Program-made: the position numbers and the translations under genes
Assembly: GCA_036010965.1 (NCBI GenBank)
Contig: DASCMO010000105.1
Span: 105,019 to 169,018 of the forward strand
Source of the DNA: GCA-2686265 sp036010965
GTDB lineage: Bacteria; Planctomycetota; UBA1135; GCA-002686595
Length of the DNA stretch: 64,000 nucleotides
Direction: 5' to 3'
Shown: positions 50,222-59,632 of the stretch, piece by piece
Position numbering within the stretch: the stretch's first letter is position 1
Layout of the letters: every line of letters starts with the position of its first letter
Notes under the pieces: generated by a model
What the model was told of the DNA's origin: nothing
The model's input: the letters and a program-made list of their open reading frames with translations, nothing else
Database searches by the model: none

Positions 50222-50334
50222 GGGGAGATTCTACAGCGTGCCGCTCATGACGAGCCTCCGCCCTCGCCTGGCTGGAAGACAACGCCCGACACGGGCGACC
50301 AGGGTGGCCGGCAAATGTCCTGCGAGGCCTCGAG

Positions 50335-51612
50335 CTACTCGTCCTCGGTCGCTGCCGGCTCCCAGGCGGCGGGGAGGGGCAGACCGGGCTGCAGGAGCGC
50401 GAGCATCGCACAGGCCGTTCCGTAGCTCCTGCTACGCGGGAAGACGCGGTCGTTCCAGCTGCCGGGGTCCGGCTCGTTGAAGAACGGGGGCGCCTCCTCT
50501 CCTTCTCCGGCGTCTCCGTTCTTCTCCATGCCCTGGATCTCGAACAGGTGCGTGTAGAGGCGCACGCGGTGCTCAGCGCGCTCTGCCTCGGGCAGGAGTT
50601 CGATAGCCATCGCGACGTAGCGGTGGCCGTACATCACGTAGTAGGGGGCGATGCCGTAGTCGCCGATGTGCGTTCCCCCTCGACACCTGCGCACCTCGAG
50701 TTCTGCCCAGTGCTCGTTGAAGGCCTCCACCGCGCCGCGCAGACGATCCACGTCGCCGCGACCGGCCAGGGCTAGCGCGACCTCGGTGACCGGTGTGCGA
50801 GCTGTGCAGCCAGGCATCTCGTCGCGCCCGCCGCCGGTCGTGTAGGGATAACCATCCTGGGCCGTACGACAGCCCTCGAGGGCATCCAGGGCGCGCTCGA
50901 CCACCGCCGAATCGACCTCTTCACCCTGCGCGTGTGCCTCGAAGAGGGCGAGGAGGGTCGGCGAGGTCATGAAGGGTGAGGCGGGGGAGGGGCGCGGCTC
51001 TGCGCTCCTCCGTCCGCGCCTGGAGGATCCGCTGCGCGAGTAGTTCCAGCCACCGGTGGTAGGGATCTCTGTCTCCTGCAGGGTCTCGGTGAGCCAGGTG
51101 ATCTTCTTGTCTACCTTCTTCTTCTGCTTGGAAGGGACCTGGTCCAGCGCACGGATCCGGAGGAGGAAATCGAGCGCGTAGGCGTGGCCCCAGCCCCGGA
51201 CGTCGTAGCTGTAATCTCCGCTGGCCTCCATGTCCTCGTGGTCGAGCTCTCTCAAGACGAATGCGAGGCCGCGGTCGATCGCCTTCTTGCGCCGTCCGTC
51301 GCTTCCCGGTGCTGCGAGTAGCGCGGTGCTCACGATGGAGGTGCCGCCGATGCGGTATCCCATCGGGATGTCACCGCCGACGCGATAGACACCTTCGTAG
51401 GGCCACTCGGTCGCACCTCGGCTCTTGGGCTGGTGTGTCTTGCGATCATCTCCCTTGGAGTAGTCCTCCTGCATCTCGACCAGCAAGGCAGCGCAGTGCG
51501 CGATGGTCGGCTGGAGGTCCGAGGGGACCTCCACTGGTTCGCTCAGCTCCGGGCTGTCCTGGGCAAAGGGGAGCGCGAGGCTGAGAAGCAGAGCGGCGAG
51601 GGAGGCTTGCAT
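50335..51612 (-). CDS. Secreted alpha-toroid protein (prenyltransferase/squalene-cyclase-repeat-like)
   Basis: A 425-residue protein starting at ATG 51612 with a signal peptide (SLAALLLSLALPFAQ). Repeated helical units with G-x-x-Y/W patterns (GRRKKAIDRGLAFVLREL; YSYDVRGWGHAYALDFLLRI; TGGWNYSR; FMTSPTLLALFEAHAQG; YGIAPYYVMYGHRYVAMAIELL) suggest an alpha-alpha toroid as in squalene/hopene cyclases. No D-x-D-D or Q-W catalytic set is evident, so it is likely not a cyclase. Such proteins are frequent beside DUF1549/DUF1553 operons in planctomycetes, and it points into that operon here. Confidence 0.75.
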   Translation of the reverse strand: MQASLAALLLSLALPFAQDSPELSEPVEVPSDLQPTIAHCAALLVEMQEDYSKGDDRKTHQPKSRGATEWPYEGVYRVGGDIPMGYRIGGTSIVSTALLAAPGSDGRRKKAIDRGLAFVLRELDHEDMEASGDYSYDVRGWGHAYALDFLLRIRALDQVPSKQKKKVDKKITWLTETLQETEIPTTGGWNYSRSGSSRRGRRSAEPRPSPASPFMTSPTLLALFEAHAQGEEVDSAVVERALDALEGCRTAQDGYPYTTGGGRDEMPGCTARTPVTEVALALAGRGDVDRLRGAVEAFNEHWAELEVRRCRGGTHIGDYGIAPYYVMYGHRYVAMAIELLPEAERAEHRVRLYTHLFEIQGMEKNGDAGEGEEAPPFFNEPDPGSWNDRVFPRSRSYGTACAMLALLQPGLPLPAAWEPAATEDE

Positions 51613-51695
51613 GCGCTCAGATTGAGGCTTTCGGGGCGAACGCGCAATGCCTGGCGCGCGAGACCCGAATCCTCGGTGCCCCCCTGATCCCGATG

Positions 51696-51739
51696 GCAAT
51701 GAGCGGGCGGCGCCCCGCTGGGCACCGCCCGCTCATTGC
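51696..51739 (-). terminator. 15-bp hairpin after the first secreted paralogue
   Basis: GCAATGAGCGGGCGG (51696-51710) pairs perfectly with CCGCCCGCTCATTGC (51725-51739); the loop itself can form a GCCC/GGGC stem. It lies 26 bases beyond the stop at 51765 on the minus strand. There is no U-tract. Confidence 0.55.
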
Positions 51740-51764
51740 ATGAGGATCTCTGGCCTCGGCTCGC

Positions 51765-53411
51765 TCAGGGCGTCCAGATGATCCGGTAGCCGTTGCTCGT
51801 GTTGAACCCACCGCCACAGGGCGAATCGACGGGGTCTCGGAACCAGAACTGGTAGTAGCGGACGTCGCCGCCGGAGACGCCCCCGGCCGCACCGATGTCG
51901 ATGGTCGTCTCCGCGTCACCCACCGCGTCGGTGGTCACGATCTCCAGGCGCACGGTCGTGCCGCCGGCGCAGCGCAGGCCGTCTCCGAAGATGACGCCGC
52001 GGCCGGCGTTGACGTCCTGGTCGCCCTGGAAGAAGAGACCGGGCTGGTTCATCGCTCCACGATCCGCCGTGAGCACGACGGTGTCGCTGCTGACGCTCGC
52101 CGTGCCGTCACCGTCCAGCTTGCAGCCCTGCCAGAAAGAGCCGTTCTCGCAGCCCCGATCGGTCAGGCCGAAGTTAAGGCAGGGGCAAAAGGTGCCGCTC
52201 CCGTCGCCCGCGCAGTAGGGCGAGCCCACCGGCGGCTCGCCGCCGGGGCCGATCATGTTGAAGGTGAGGACGCTGCCGGAACCCGGCGCGAACAGTCCGA
52301 TCTCGCCGGTCACGGTCTGGGGCGCCGAGTCGCAGGTGAAGCTGAAGGTGTACATGGTCCCCCATCGGATGGCATTCGCGTTGGGGTTTTGCTGGTGCGT
52401 CTGGGTCGTCGACCACGAGGCACTGCCACTCTGCTGATTCCAGGCCCAGTCGGTGCCGCTGTAGGGCTCACCGCTGTGGTAGGGGATGTCGTGGAAGTAC
52501 GTGTTCGTGACGTTCATTCCGGCGGGGGTCGGGATGTTGAACGAACCGGCCGACTGGGTGGAGGTCAGGTTGTGGATGACGTAGTCGTAGGTCCAGGCGA
52601 CGTTGTTGTGGTTGGTGACCTTGGATCCAACGTTGAAGATGCCGGGCATCCCCGAGCCACCCTCGTCGGTGTTCGTGACAGTAGTAACAACGACCAGCGG
52701 GTCTACCTCTCGCCAGGCGAGGACCGCGGGCGCGGTCACGTTGGTCGGTCCGCCGCCGTTGATGTCGCTCACCGAGACCACGTCCAGGCGCCGGTAGGCG
52801 TTGTTGTTCCAGGCGTTGCCCGCGCCCGCGTCGTGGGCGGAGACGTACTGCGCCTCGGCGAAGTACACCGCGCCGGGGTTCTGGGCCGGGTCGATGTCCG
52901 ACACGGGCACTTGCAGGCGCCCGCGGATGGCGGACGGCCCGCTCGGACTCGGGTAGGGGTGAGAGTGCAGTCCGGTGGTGGCGTTGACGAGGTACTTGGG
53001 TCCGCCACCCGCCCCGTCGTTGAGGGTCGCCCAGTAGGTGTCGGCGCAACCGATCCCGAGGGTGTCGCAGTCCGTCTGCTGGCAGCTGCCGCAGCCGCCC
53101 TCGTTCACGGCGCAAAACCCGTGCTTCAGCCAGCTCTGCCCGATCTGCTCGAAGCGCCCGTCCTTGAGGCGGAAGATGTTCTGGCCGATGACGGGGTGGT
53201 CCTGGTTGGTCCACTCCACCGGCACCGTCCCCGGATTGCAGGAGGTCGTGCCCATCGAATAGGCCGCGATCCCTCCGGACTGCCCGTAGTAGTGGAAGTC
53301 GTTGGCCTCCTGGCCGATCTTCAAGGTCGTGATGTCAGGGCCCTGGGCCGCGGCCAAGCCGCTGAGGAGGCAGGTGCCGAGGAATGAGCAGAGGAGCGCG
53401 GTTCTTGTCAT
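51765..53411 (-). CDS. Secreted ~550-residue protein, tandem paralogue 1
   Basis: A 548-residue protein starting at ATG 53411 with a signal peptide (about 1-22, GLAAAQ). The N-terminal two thirds carry FHYYGQSGGIAAYSMGTTSCNPGT, IFRLKDGRFEQIGQSWLKHGFCAVNEGGCGSC and HPYPSPSGPSAIRGRLQVPV, all shared with the two neighbouring genes. A Cys-rich centre (GCGSCQQTDCDTLGIGC) suggests disulfides. The last 140 residues are the shared module (YCAGDGSGTFCPCLN ... FGDGLRCAGG ... WFRDPVDSPCG ... IIWTP). I do not recognise an enzyme domain; it is likely an extracellular structural or binding protein. Confidence 0.88.
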   Translation of the reverse strand: MTRTALLCSFLGTCLLSGLAAAQGPDITTLKIGQEANDFHYYGQSGGIAAYSMGTTSCNPGTVPVEWTNQDHPVIGQNIFRLKDGRFEQIGQSWLKHGFCAVNEGGCGSCQQTDCDTLGIGCADTYWATLNDGAGGGPKYLVNATTGLHSHPYPSPSGPSAIRGRLQVPVSDIDPAQNPGAVYFAEAQYVSAHDAGAGNAWNNNAYRRLDVVSVSDINGGGPTNVTAPAVLAWREVDPLVVVTTVTNTDEGGSGMPGIFNVGSKVTNHNNVAWTYDYVIHNLTSTQSAGSFNIPTPAGMNVTNTYFHDIPYHSGEPYSGTDWAWNQQSGSASWSTTQTHQQNPNANAIRWGTMYTFSFTCDSAPQTVTGEIGLFAPGSGSVLTFNMIGPGGEPPVGSPYCAGDGSGTFCPCLNFGLTDRGCENGSFWQGCKLDGDGTASVSSDTVVLTADRGAMNQPGLFFQGDQDVNAGRGVIFGDGLRCAGGTTVRLEIVTTDAVGDAETTIDIGAAGGVSGGDVRYYQFWFRDPVDSPCGGGFNTSNGYRIIWTP

Positions 53412-53587
53412 CGGTTCGTGAATGGGTGTGGGTTCGCTCGATATCGGATCGTCGCCCGGCAGTCGCGAGGATCGTCGGCTACCTTCATGATGTGCCAATC
53501 GCCCCCGGCGTCAAGCGGTCCCGCTCCCGAACGCGGCCACGACGGCGCCCGGGAGTCAGGGCTTTGTAAGGAACTCGCCTGGGGGCC

Positions 53588-55243
53588 CTACGGCTGCCAG
53601 ACGACCTCGAGGCCGTTGGTGGTGTTGAAGCCAGTGCCGCAGGGGCTGCCAGAGGGATCTCGATACCAGTACTGGTAGCGAAGCGTCTCGCCGACCGCGG
53701 CTCCGCCCGCCGCGCCGATCGCGACCGATGTGGACGCACTCCCGCCGGGCCCGGCGGTCGCGATTTCCAGACGCAGGACGTTCTGTCCCGCGCAGCGCAG
53801 GCCGTCGCCGAAGGTGACTCCGTTGCCGCTGTTGATGACCTCGTCGCCCTGGAAGAACAGTCCGGGCTGATTGGGGATCGCCTGGGTGGCGTTGAACACC
53901 AGGGTGTCGCCGGAGACGCTCGGATCGCCCGTTCCCGACAGGCGCGCGCCATCGCTGAAAGCACTGTTCTCGCAGCCGTGTCCGGGGAGGCCAAAGTTGA
54001 GGCAGGGGCAGAAGGTGCCGGAAGCGTCGCCGAAGCAGTACGCCGAACCCGCTGAGGGCCCGCCCGCAGGCGCTTCCGTGGCAAAGGTCAAGACGCTCCC
54101 GGTTCCGGGGGCGAAGAGACCGATCTCTCCCACGGTCGAGAGGGGGGCGCCGTCCGCGTCGAAGCCGAAGGAATACATCGTGCCCCAGCGCAGAGCGTTC
54201 GCGTTGGGGTTCTGCTGGTGCGTCTGCGGGCAGGTCCAGGAGAAGACACCGCCGCTGTGGGAAGTGATCCAGTCCGTACCGTTGAAGGGCTCACCGCTGT
54301 GGTAGTCAACGTCGTTGAAGAAGACGTTGGTGATGACCGTTCCATCGGGGACAGGAACGGAGAACGATGCGCCGCTCTGCTCGGAAGTGAGGTTTTCGAC
54401 CACGTAGTTGTAGCGCCAGGTCCCGCCCAGGTCGGTGACCCGATAGGCGGCGGTGAAGTGTCCGTGGACCCCGTTCCCGCCTTCGTTGTTGTTGGTGATG
54501 TCCACGACGGTCACGCCCGCGTCCTCGTTACGCCAGGCGTAGGGCGCGGACTGGTCGGTCCGAGCGGGTCCGCTGCCGTCCACATTGCCTGTAGAGATGA
54601 CGTTCAGCTTGCGCCAGGAGTAGCTGTGCTTCGCGTTGCCCGCGCCCGCCACGTGAGCGGAGACGTATTGGGCTTCGGCGAAGTACTCCGCGCCAGGGTT
54701 CTGGGGCGGATCGATGTCCGCCACCGCCACCTGCAGCCGGCCGCGGAGCGTGCTGGGGCCGGAGGGGCTGGGATAGGGGTGCGAGTGTACGCCGGTCAGG
54801 GCGTTGACCAGGTACTTCGGGCCGCCGCCGGCGCCGTCGTTCAGCCCCGATCCGTACGTGTCCGCGCAGCCGAGACCCAGGGTGTCGCAGCTCGTCGACT
54901 GGCAACTGCCGCAGCCGCTCTCGTTCACGGCGCAGAAGCCGTGCTTGAGCCAGCTCTGGCCGATGTGCTCGAAGCGGCCGTCCTTGAGCCGGTAGAAGTT
55001 CTGACCGATCACCGGATGATCCGCGTTGGTCCACTGCACGACCTGCGTGCCGGGATTGCAGGAGGTCGTGCCCATCGAGTAGGCCGCGATCCCACCACTC
55101 TGGCCGTAGTAGGCGAAGTCACTGCCCGTGCCACCTATGCGAATGGTGGTGATGTCGGGGCCCTGGGAGCCCTGGGCCGTAGCGAGACCCGCGAGCATCA
55201 TGCCGGCGGCGAGGGAGCGGAAGAGCATGTGGACGGTGGCCAT
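53588..55243 (-). CDS. Secreted ~550-residue protein, tandem paralogue 2
   Basis: A 551-residue protein starting at ATG 55243 with signal peptide (about 1-24, GLATAQ). It contains FAYYGQSGGIAAYSMGTTSCNPGT, HGFCAVNESGCGSCQSTSCDTLGLGCADTYG and DYHSGEPFNGTDW in the same order as paralogues 1 and 3. A difference is GSGLNDGAGG where the others read WATLNDGAGG. It has the same C-terminal module (YCFGDASGTFCPCLNFG ... FGDGLRCAG ... VVWQP). It is separated from paralogue 1 by 176 bases and has its own ribosome site region, so the three genes may be transcribed individually. Confidence 0.88.
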   Translation of the reverse strand: MATVHMLFRSLAAGMMLAGLATAQGSQGPDITTIRIGGTGSDFAYYGQSGGIAAYSMGTTSCNPGTQVVQWTNADHPVIGQNFYRLKDGRFEHIGQSWLKHGFCAVNESGCGSCQSTSCDTLGLGCADTYGSGLNDGAGGGPKYLVNALTGVHSHPYPSPSGPSTLRGRLQVAVADIDPPQNPGAEYFAEAQYVSAHVAGAGNAKHSYSWRKLNVISTGNVDGSGPARTDQSAPYAWRNEDAGVTVVDITNNNEGGNGVHGHFTAAYRVTDLGGTWRYNYVVENLTSEQSGASFSVPVPDGTVITNVFFNDVDYHSGEPFNGTDWITSHSGGVFSWTCPQTHQQNPNANALRWGTMYSFGFDADGAPLSTVGEIGLFAPGTGSVLTFATEAPAGGPSAGSAYCFGDASGTFCPCLNFGLPGHGCENSAFSDGARLSGTGDPSVSGDTLVFNATQAIPNQPGLFFQGDEVINSGNGVTFGDGLRCAGQNVLRLEIATAGPGGSASTSVAIGAAGGAAVGETLRYQYWYRDPSGSPCGTGFNTTNGLEVVWQP

Positions 55244-55365
55244 CGAGGGTCTCCGGGTCTTGAGTGAGGAATCTGAGGGTCCAGGGAGCACGGCCCCGAC
55301 CTCGACACTGTACCTGAGGACGGATAATCAGCGGGGCAAGTGCCGTACGTTGCCTGCAAATCTGA

Positions 55366-55399
55366 AGTGAGGGCGGCTCCCACGGGAGCCGCCCTCACT
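55366..55399 (-). terminator. 16-bp hairpin after the third secreted paralogue
   Basis: AGTGAGGGCGGCTCCC and GGGAGCCGCCCTCACT (55366-55399) form a near-perfect stem with a very tight loop. On the plus side it is followed by GTTTTATAG and on the minus side by a weaker T-rich segment. It lies 44 bases past the minus-strand stop at 55443. Confidence 0.6.
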
Positions 55400-55442
55400 G
55401 TTTTATAGCAGGGAGCCGAGCTCCGCCGCTCAGACGCTCACC

Positions 55443-57095
55443 CTAGGGGTTCCAGGTGATCTCGACACCGTTGGAGGTGTTGAAGCCCGACCCGCAGACC
55501 GTGAGGTTCGGGTCGCGGAACCACCACTGGTAGTAGCGGGTCTGGCCGGGGGAGACGCCGCCTGAGCTCGAGATGCTGACGCTGGACGAGCCGGCGCCGG
55601 AGCCGTCGGACGTGACGATCTCCAAGCGGATGACGTTGCCGCCGGCGCAGCGTAGACCGTCGCCGAACTGCACGCCGTTGCCGCCGTTCACCGCAGTGTC
55701 GCCCTGGAAGTACAGGCCGGGCTGACCGGGTGTGGCGAAGTTCGAGTTCAGGACGACGGTGTCGCCGTTGACGCTCGCGTCGCCCGAGGCCGACAGGCGC
55801 GAACCTTGGCCGAAGGGGCCGTTCTCGCAGCCGTGGCCCTGGTTGCCAAAGTTGAAGCAGGGGCAGAAGGTGCCGGTGCCGTCACCGGGGCAGAACACCG
55901 TGCCAGCCGGCGGATCGCCGCCGGGAGCGGCGACACCGAACTGGATGACATGGCTGTCCTTGAACATGGCGAGATCAGCGGTGCCCGGCATCGGCGGGAC
56001 GTCGGCGTCGAAGCCGAAGCTCCACATGTTGCCCCAGCGGATCGCGTTGGCGTTGGCGTTCTGGCTGAACGTCTGGTCCGTCCGCCAGGTGAACATCCCG
56101 CCAGCCTGGCTGGTGACCCAATCATTGGAGTTGAAAGGCTCACCGCTGTGATAGGGGACGTCGTTGAAGTACACGTTCGATAGCGTCGCGTTGTTCCCCA
56201 CGGGGATCGCCAGGGAGCCGGCGCTGGAGTCGGACGTGCGGTTGTAGACCACATAGGTGTAGCGCCAGCTACTCCCGCCGAGGTCCTCGACGTTGTAGCC
56301 GACCGTGTAGTGTCCGTGGATGCCAGAGCCGCCTTCATTGGTGTACATCACGTCCTGCACGTTGACCGAGCTGTCCTCGGCCGCCCACGCGTAGGGAGCG
56401 CACTGGTCCACCATGGTGGGGCCGCCGCCGTCGATGTTGCTCACCGAGACGACGTTCAGCTTGCGCCAGGCGTTTGCGATCCCGCCGTTGCCGTCCGAGG
56501 CGGTGTGCTGGGAGACGTACTGCGCTTCTGCGAAGTAGTCCGCGCCCGCGTTCTGGGCCGGGTCGATTTCGGTGACCGGAACCTGGAGGCGTCCGCGGAT
56601 GGCAGAGGGGCCGCTGGGGCTCGGATAGGGGTGCTGGTGGACTCCACTGGTGGCGTTCACCTGGTACTTGGGCCCGCCGCCCGCGCCGTCGTTGAGCGTC
56701 GCCCAGTAGGTGTCCGCGCAGCCGAGGCCGAGGGTGCTGCAGGAGGTGCCCTGGCAGGAGCCGCAGCCGCTCTCATTCACGGCGCAGAAGCCGTGCTTGA
56801 GCCAACTCTGGCCGATCTGCTCGAAGCGACCGTCCTTCAACCGGAAGAAGTTCTGCCCGATGACGGGGTGGTTGCTGCTGGTCCAGGTGACCACCTCTGT
56901 TCCCGGATTACAGGAGGTCGTGCCCATCGAGTAGGCAGCGAGGCCGCCGCTCTGCCCGTAGTAGTGGAAGTCGTTTTGGTTCCCGCCGTCGATGCCGACC
57001 TTGATGGTCGTGATCGCGCCGCCGGTCTGGCCGAAGGCGAATCCGCCGAGGATGGCGCTCGCCAGGCAGAGCATCAGGGTTCTCTTTTGCTTCAT
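55443..57095 (-). CDS. Secreted ~550-residue protein, tandem paralogue 3
   Basis: A 550-residue protein starting at ATG 57095 with signal peptide (about 1-22, GGFAFGQ). The repeated landmarks are FHYYGQSGGLAAYSMGTTSCNPGT, GFCAVNESGCGSCQGTSCSTLGLGCADTYW, HQHPYPSPSGPSAIRGRLQVPV and PYHSGEPFNSNDW. The C-terminal module is VFCPGDGTGTFCPCFNFG ... FGDGLRCAGGNVIRLEIV ... ITWNP. Together with paralogues 1 and 2 it forms a direct tandem array, most likely produced by gene duplication. The cellular role is unknown. Confidence 0.88.
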   Translation of the reverse strand: MKQKRTLMLCLASAILGGFAFGQTGGAITTIKVGIDGGNQNDFHYYGQSGGLAAYSMGTTSCNPGTEVVTWTSSNHPVIGQNFFRLKDGRFEQIGQSWLKHGFCAVNESGCGSCQGTSCSTLGLGCADTYWATLNDGAGGGPKYQVNATSGVHQHPYPSPSGPSAIRGRLQVPVTEIDPAQNAGADYFAEAQYVSQHTASDGNGGIANAWRKLNVVSVSNIDGGGPTMVDQCAPYAWAAEDSSVNVQDVMYTNEGGSGIHGHYTVGYNVEDLGGSSWRYTYVVYNRTSDSSAGSLAIPVGNNATLSNVYFNDVPYHSGEPFNSNDWVTSQAGGMFTWRTDQTFSQNANANAIRWGNMWSFGFDADVPPMPGTADLAMFKDSHVIQFGVAAPGGDPPAGTVFCPGDGTGTFCPCFNFGNQGHGCENGPFGQGSRLSASGDASVNGDTVVLNSNFATPGQPGLYFQGDTAVNGGNGVQFGDGLRCAGGNVIRLEIVTSDGSGAGSSSVSISSSGGVSPGQTRYYQWWFRDPNLTVCGSGFNTSNGVEITWNP

Positions 57096-57349
57096 TGGTC
57101 TCTCGTGCCGTGGATGATGGTGATTTGGGGAGGGGGTGGGCTCGTGGCCCACGCCAGAGACGATCGGTCTCGCCGGGGCAAGCCCGACCGGTCCATTGCT
57201 TCGGGGAGGGGTCGCCTCAGGCGGTCCCTCCAGGCCTCCATGGCGCTGGAACGTGCGTTTTTACTGACGGAGACCCCTACGACCTCCGTCGCAGTGGGCC
57301 TACCGTCCTACCTGGAAAAGTCTACCACGCCCCTCGCTAGCCTAGTGGG

Positions 57350-59524
57350 TCATTCAAATCGGGGCGGGGGAGCCAGGGAACGGGCGCGCTGAAAGCTCTC
57401 GCGGGCGGCTTCAGGGCGCCCCCGAGCCTCCTGGATCTGTCCCAGGAGCACCCACGCCTGCAGGAGGGTGGGGGCCAGCCGGGTGACCTCCGCAAGCGCG
57501 TTCTCGGCCGCTTCCAGTTCTCCCAGGGCGAAGTGCGCCTGGCCCAGTTCGAGGTGCAGGCCTGGGTCTTCCGGGCGCCTGGAAAGGAGCTCCGCGTAGT
57601 GGGTGAGGCTCTCACGCAGGGCCGATGTTTGACCGGAAGCAAACAGAGCGAAAGCCAGATCCTCCCGCGCCGAGACCAGGCCGGGAGCGAGTTGGACCGT
57701 GCGGCGGTAGGCATCGAGGGCGGCGGCCTGGGCGGCGGCAGCGCGCTCATCGAGCGATGCGGCTGGCTCCTCCTGCCCGCGCGCCCGAAGTTCGGCGCTC
57801 TGGGCACGAAGTTGAGCGGCCTGGGCGGCGCGCGCGATGGCGAGGTTGTGGAGCGCGCTGACGTTCTCCGCATCGGCAGCGGCGAACCCCTCGAAGACAT
57901 CCGCCGCGCGCCCGAGTTGAGCGAGAGCCTGGGCGGCGAGTCCCAGGCGATGGTAGGTCGAGCCGAGGGAAGGATCGAGGGTCAGCGCCTGTTCGAAGAG
58001 CGCGAAGGCCGCGTCTCCTTCCCCGCGCGCCGCGTGGACCTCCGCCAGGCTCACCCGTAGCGAGACGCTCGCCGGATCGCGCTCGATGCGCTGTGCCACC
58101 AGCCTCTCAAACTCGCCCTCCCTCCCGAGCAGGAGGTGCATCCAGGCGATGCGCAGGACGTTCTGGTTATCGGCGAGCAGGCTCCAGCCTGCGAGCCGCG
58201 AGGCATTGGCGAACACCCCCTCGGCCAGCTCTCGCTGTTCCCCCTCGAGAGTCGCGCGAGGATCGGTGAACCACGCTGCGCGCAGAGGGATCGTGCGCTC
58301 CCAGCCGCCCTCTGTTCGCCAGGCGAGGACGCGCACGACGGCGCTGTGGGCCCAGAACACGCCGACGAGCGCCATCGCTCCTGCGAAGACGCGTCCCGCC
58401 CGCGTGATCCGTCCAGCGCTCTTGAGCGTCCAGCGCTGGACGCGGGCCTCCTTGGCGTGGACCAGGCGTACCGCGTGGAGCGAGAGGTAGGCCAGTATGG
58501 CCGCGATCGAGAGAGAGAACAGGAAGGGGATCTGCCCGTAGAGGCCGCGGAAGGTCAGGAAGGCGAGCACGAACGCGACTCCCAGGAATGCCTCCTCTCC
58601 CAGGGTCTGTTCCTTCCAGCGCGCGAGCTTGCTGCGCGCCAGGGGTTTGGCGGGCGCCCGGGGCCCGCGCTCCTCGTGCACGCTCGTGGCGGCGCCGATG
58701 GCCCCGAAGCCGAAGTACAGGGCGTCGTTGGGGCAGACGCTGACGCAATCCAGGCACTTCATGCAGCCCGGGTCCACCACCGCGCCGTAGTCACGCACTT
58801 CGGCGTGGACCACGACATTCGAGCTACAGACCGCCGTGCAGTGGCCGCATCCCTCGCAGGCGTCGGTGACGCGGATACGGCCCGGGGCGAAGCGCTCCAC
58901 AGCTCCGTAGATCGCGCCGTAGGGACAGGCGTAGGTGCAAAAACCCTTGGCCCCCAGGAAATAGATCATCGCGAAGCCGGCCGTGAGCAGGGTCGCGACT
59001 GCGATCGGCCAGGGCGGAAAGGCCGCCCAGAAGTTCTCGGTCACGAGGTTCGCGCTGCGGTAGCTCAGCTCGTTGCCCAGCCACATGCGCGCCGCCAGAG
59101 GCCAGAGGAACATGTAGGCGAAGGCAAGCACGGGAACGATGAGCAACAAACGCGACTTCAGCGGCCGCGGGCGGATACCGAACCTGGCCAACAGCCAGCG
59201 GCTCCCGTCCTGCAGGGCGACCACGTGGCAGCCCCAGCCGCAGAACCAGCGCCCGAAGATCCCCGTCAACAGGACCGTCGCCGCGAAGAACAGCAAGCCG
59301 GCGTTGACCACGCCGTGCTTGAAGAACTCCATGCCCTCGGAGGGTTCCAGCGGCGAGAGGGTCTCACCGTTGACGATCCAGTGCACCACGTGCGCTGCGA
59401 TCAGCAGGTGGACCGCGAACAGGGCCAGGGTGCGCCACTTCCCGGCTCGCGAAGGCCGAATGCCACTCGGACCGCAACGGGCCTCGAGCGCCTTCTTCCC
59501 TTGTTCTGTCGTGGTCGTGCTCAT
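57350..59524 (-). CDS. NapH/NosR-like polyferredoxin membrane protein fused to TPR domain
   Basis: A 724-residue protein starting at ATG 59524. The N-terminal half has about five membrane helices with a membrane-associated Cys motif (FGRWFCGWGCHV near 92-103), KGFCTYACPYGAIYG near 200, then two [4Fe-4S] ferredoxin sites (ACEGCGHCTAVCSSN near 225; CMKCLDCVSVCPND near 255). The C-terminal ~300 residues are TPR repeats (ALFEQALTLDPSLGSTYHRLGLAAQALAQLG...). NapH/NosR-type proteins move electrons from quinol to periplasmic reductases. The TPR fusion is unusual, and no reductase partner is adjacent. Confidence 0.85.
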   Translation of the reverse strand: MSTTTTEQGKKALEARCGPSGIRPSRAGKWRTLALFAVHLLIAAHVVHWIVNGETLSPLEPSEGMEFFKHGVVNAGLLFFAATVLLTGIFGRWFCGWGCHVVALQDGSRWLLARFGIRPRPLKSRLLLIVPVLAFAYMFLWPLAARMWLGNELSYRSANLVTENFWAAFPPWPIAVATLLTAGFAMIYFLGAKGFCTYACPYGAIYGAVERFAPGRIRVTDACEGCGHCTAVCSSNVVVHAEVRDYGAVVDPGCMKCLDCVSVCPNDALYFGFGAIGAATSVHEERGPRAPAKPLARSKLARWKEQTLGEEAFLGVAFVLAFLTFRGLYGQIPFLFSLSIAAILAYLSLHAVRLVHAKEARVQRWTLKSAGRITRAGRVFAGAMALVGVFWAHSAVVRVLAWRTEGGWERTIPLRAAWFTDPRATLEGEQRELAEGVFANASRLAGWSLLADNQNVLRIAWMHLLLGREGEFERLVAQRIERDPASVSLRVSLAEVHAARGEGDAAFALFEQALTLDPSLGSTYHRLGLAAQALAQLGRAADVFEGFAAADAENVSALHNLAIARAAQAAQLRAQSAELRARGQEEPAASLDERAAAAQAAALDAYRRTVQLAPGLVSAREDLAFALFASGQTSALRESLTHYAELLSRRPEDPGLHLELGQAHFALGELEAAENALAEVTRLAPTLLQAWVLLGQIQEARGRPEAARESFQRARSLAPPPRFE

Positions 59525-59632
59525 CGGTCTCTCCGCGCCCGGAACGCTCGCCGAGGATAGGCGCCGGCGCTCCAGTGAAGAAGCCACGGGGCTAATCTCC
59601 ACCATCTTCCACTCGCTCGCTACGCTGGAGGG

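Noticed and set aside
50335..51612. Squalene/hopene cyclase
   Set aside because: The toroid-like repeats are there, but the D-x-D-D and Q-W motifs expected of a cyclase are not evident and the protein has a signal peptide.
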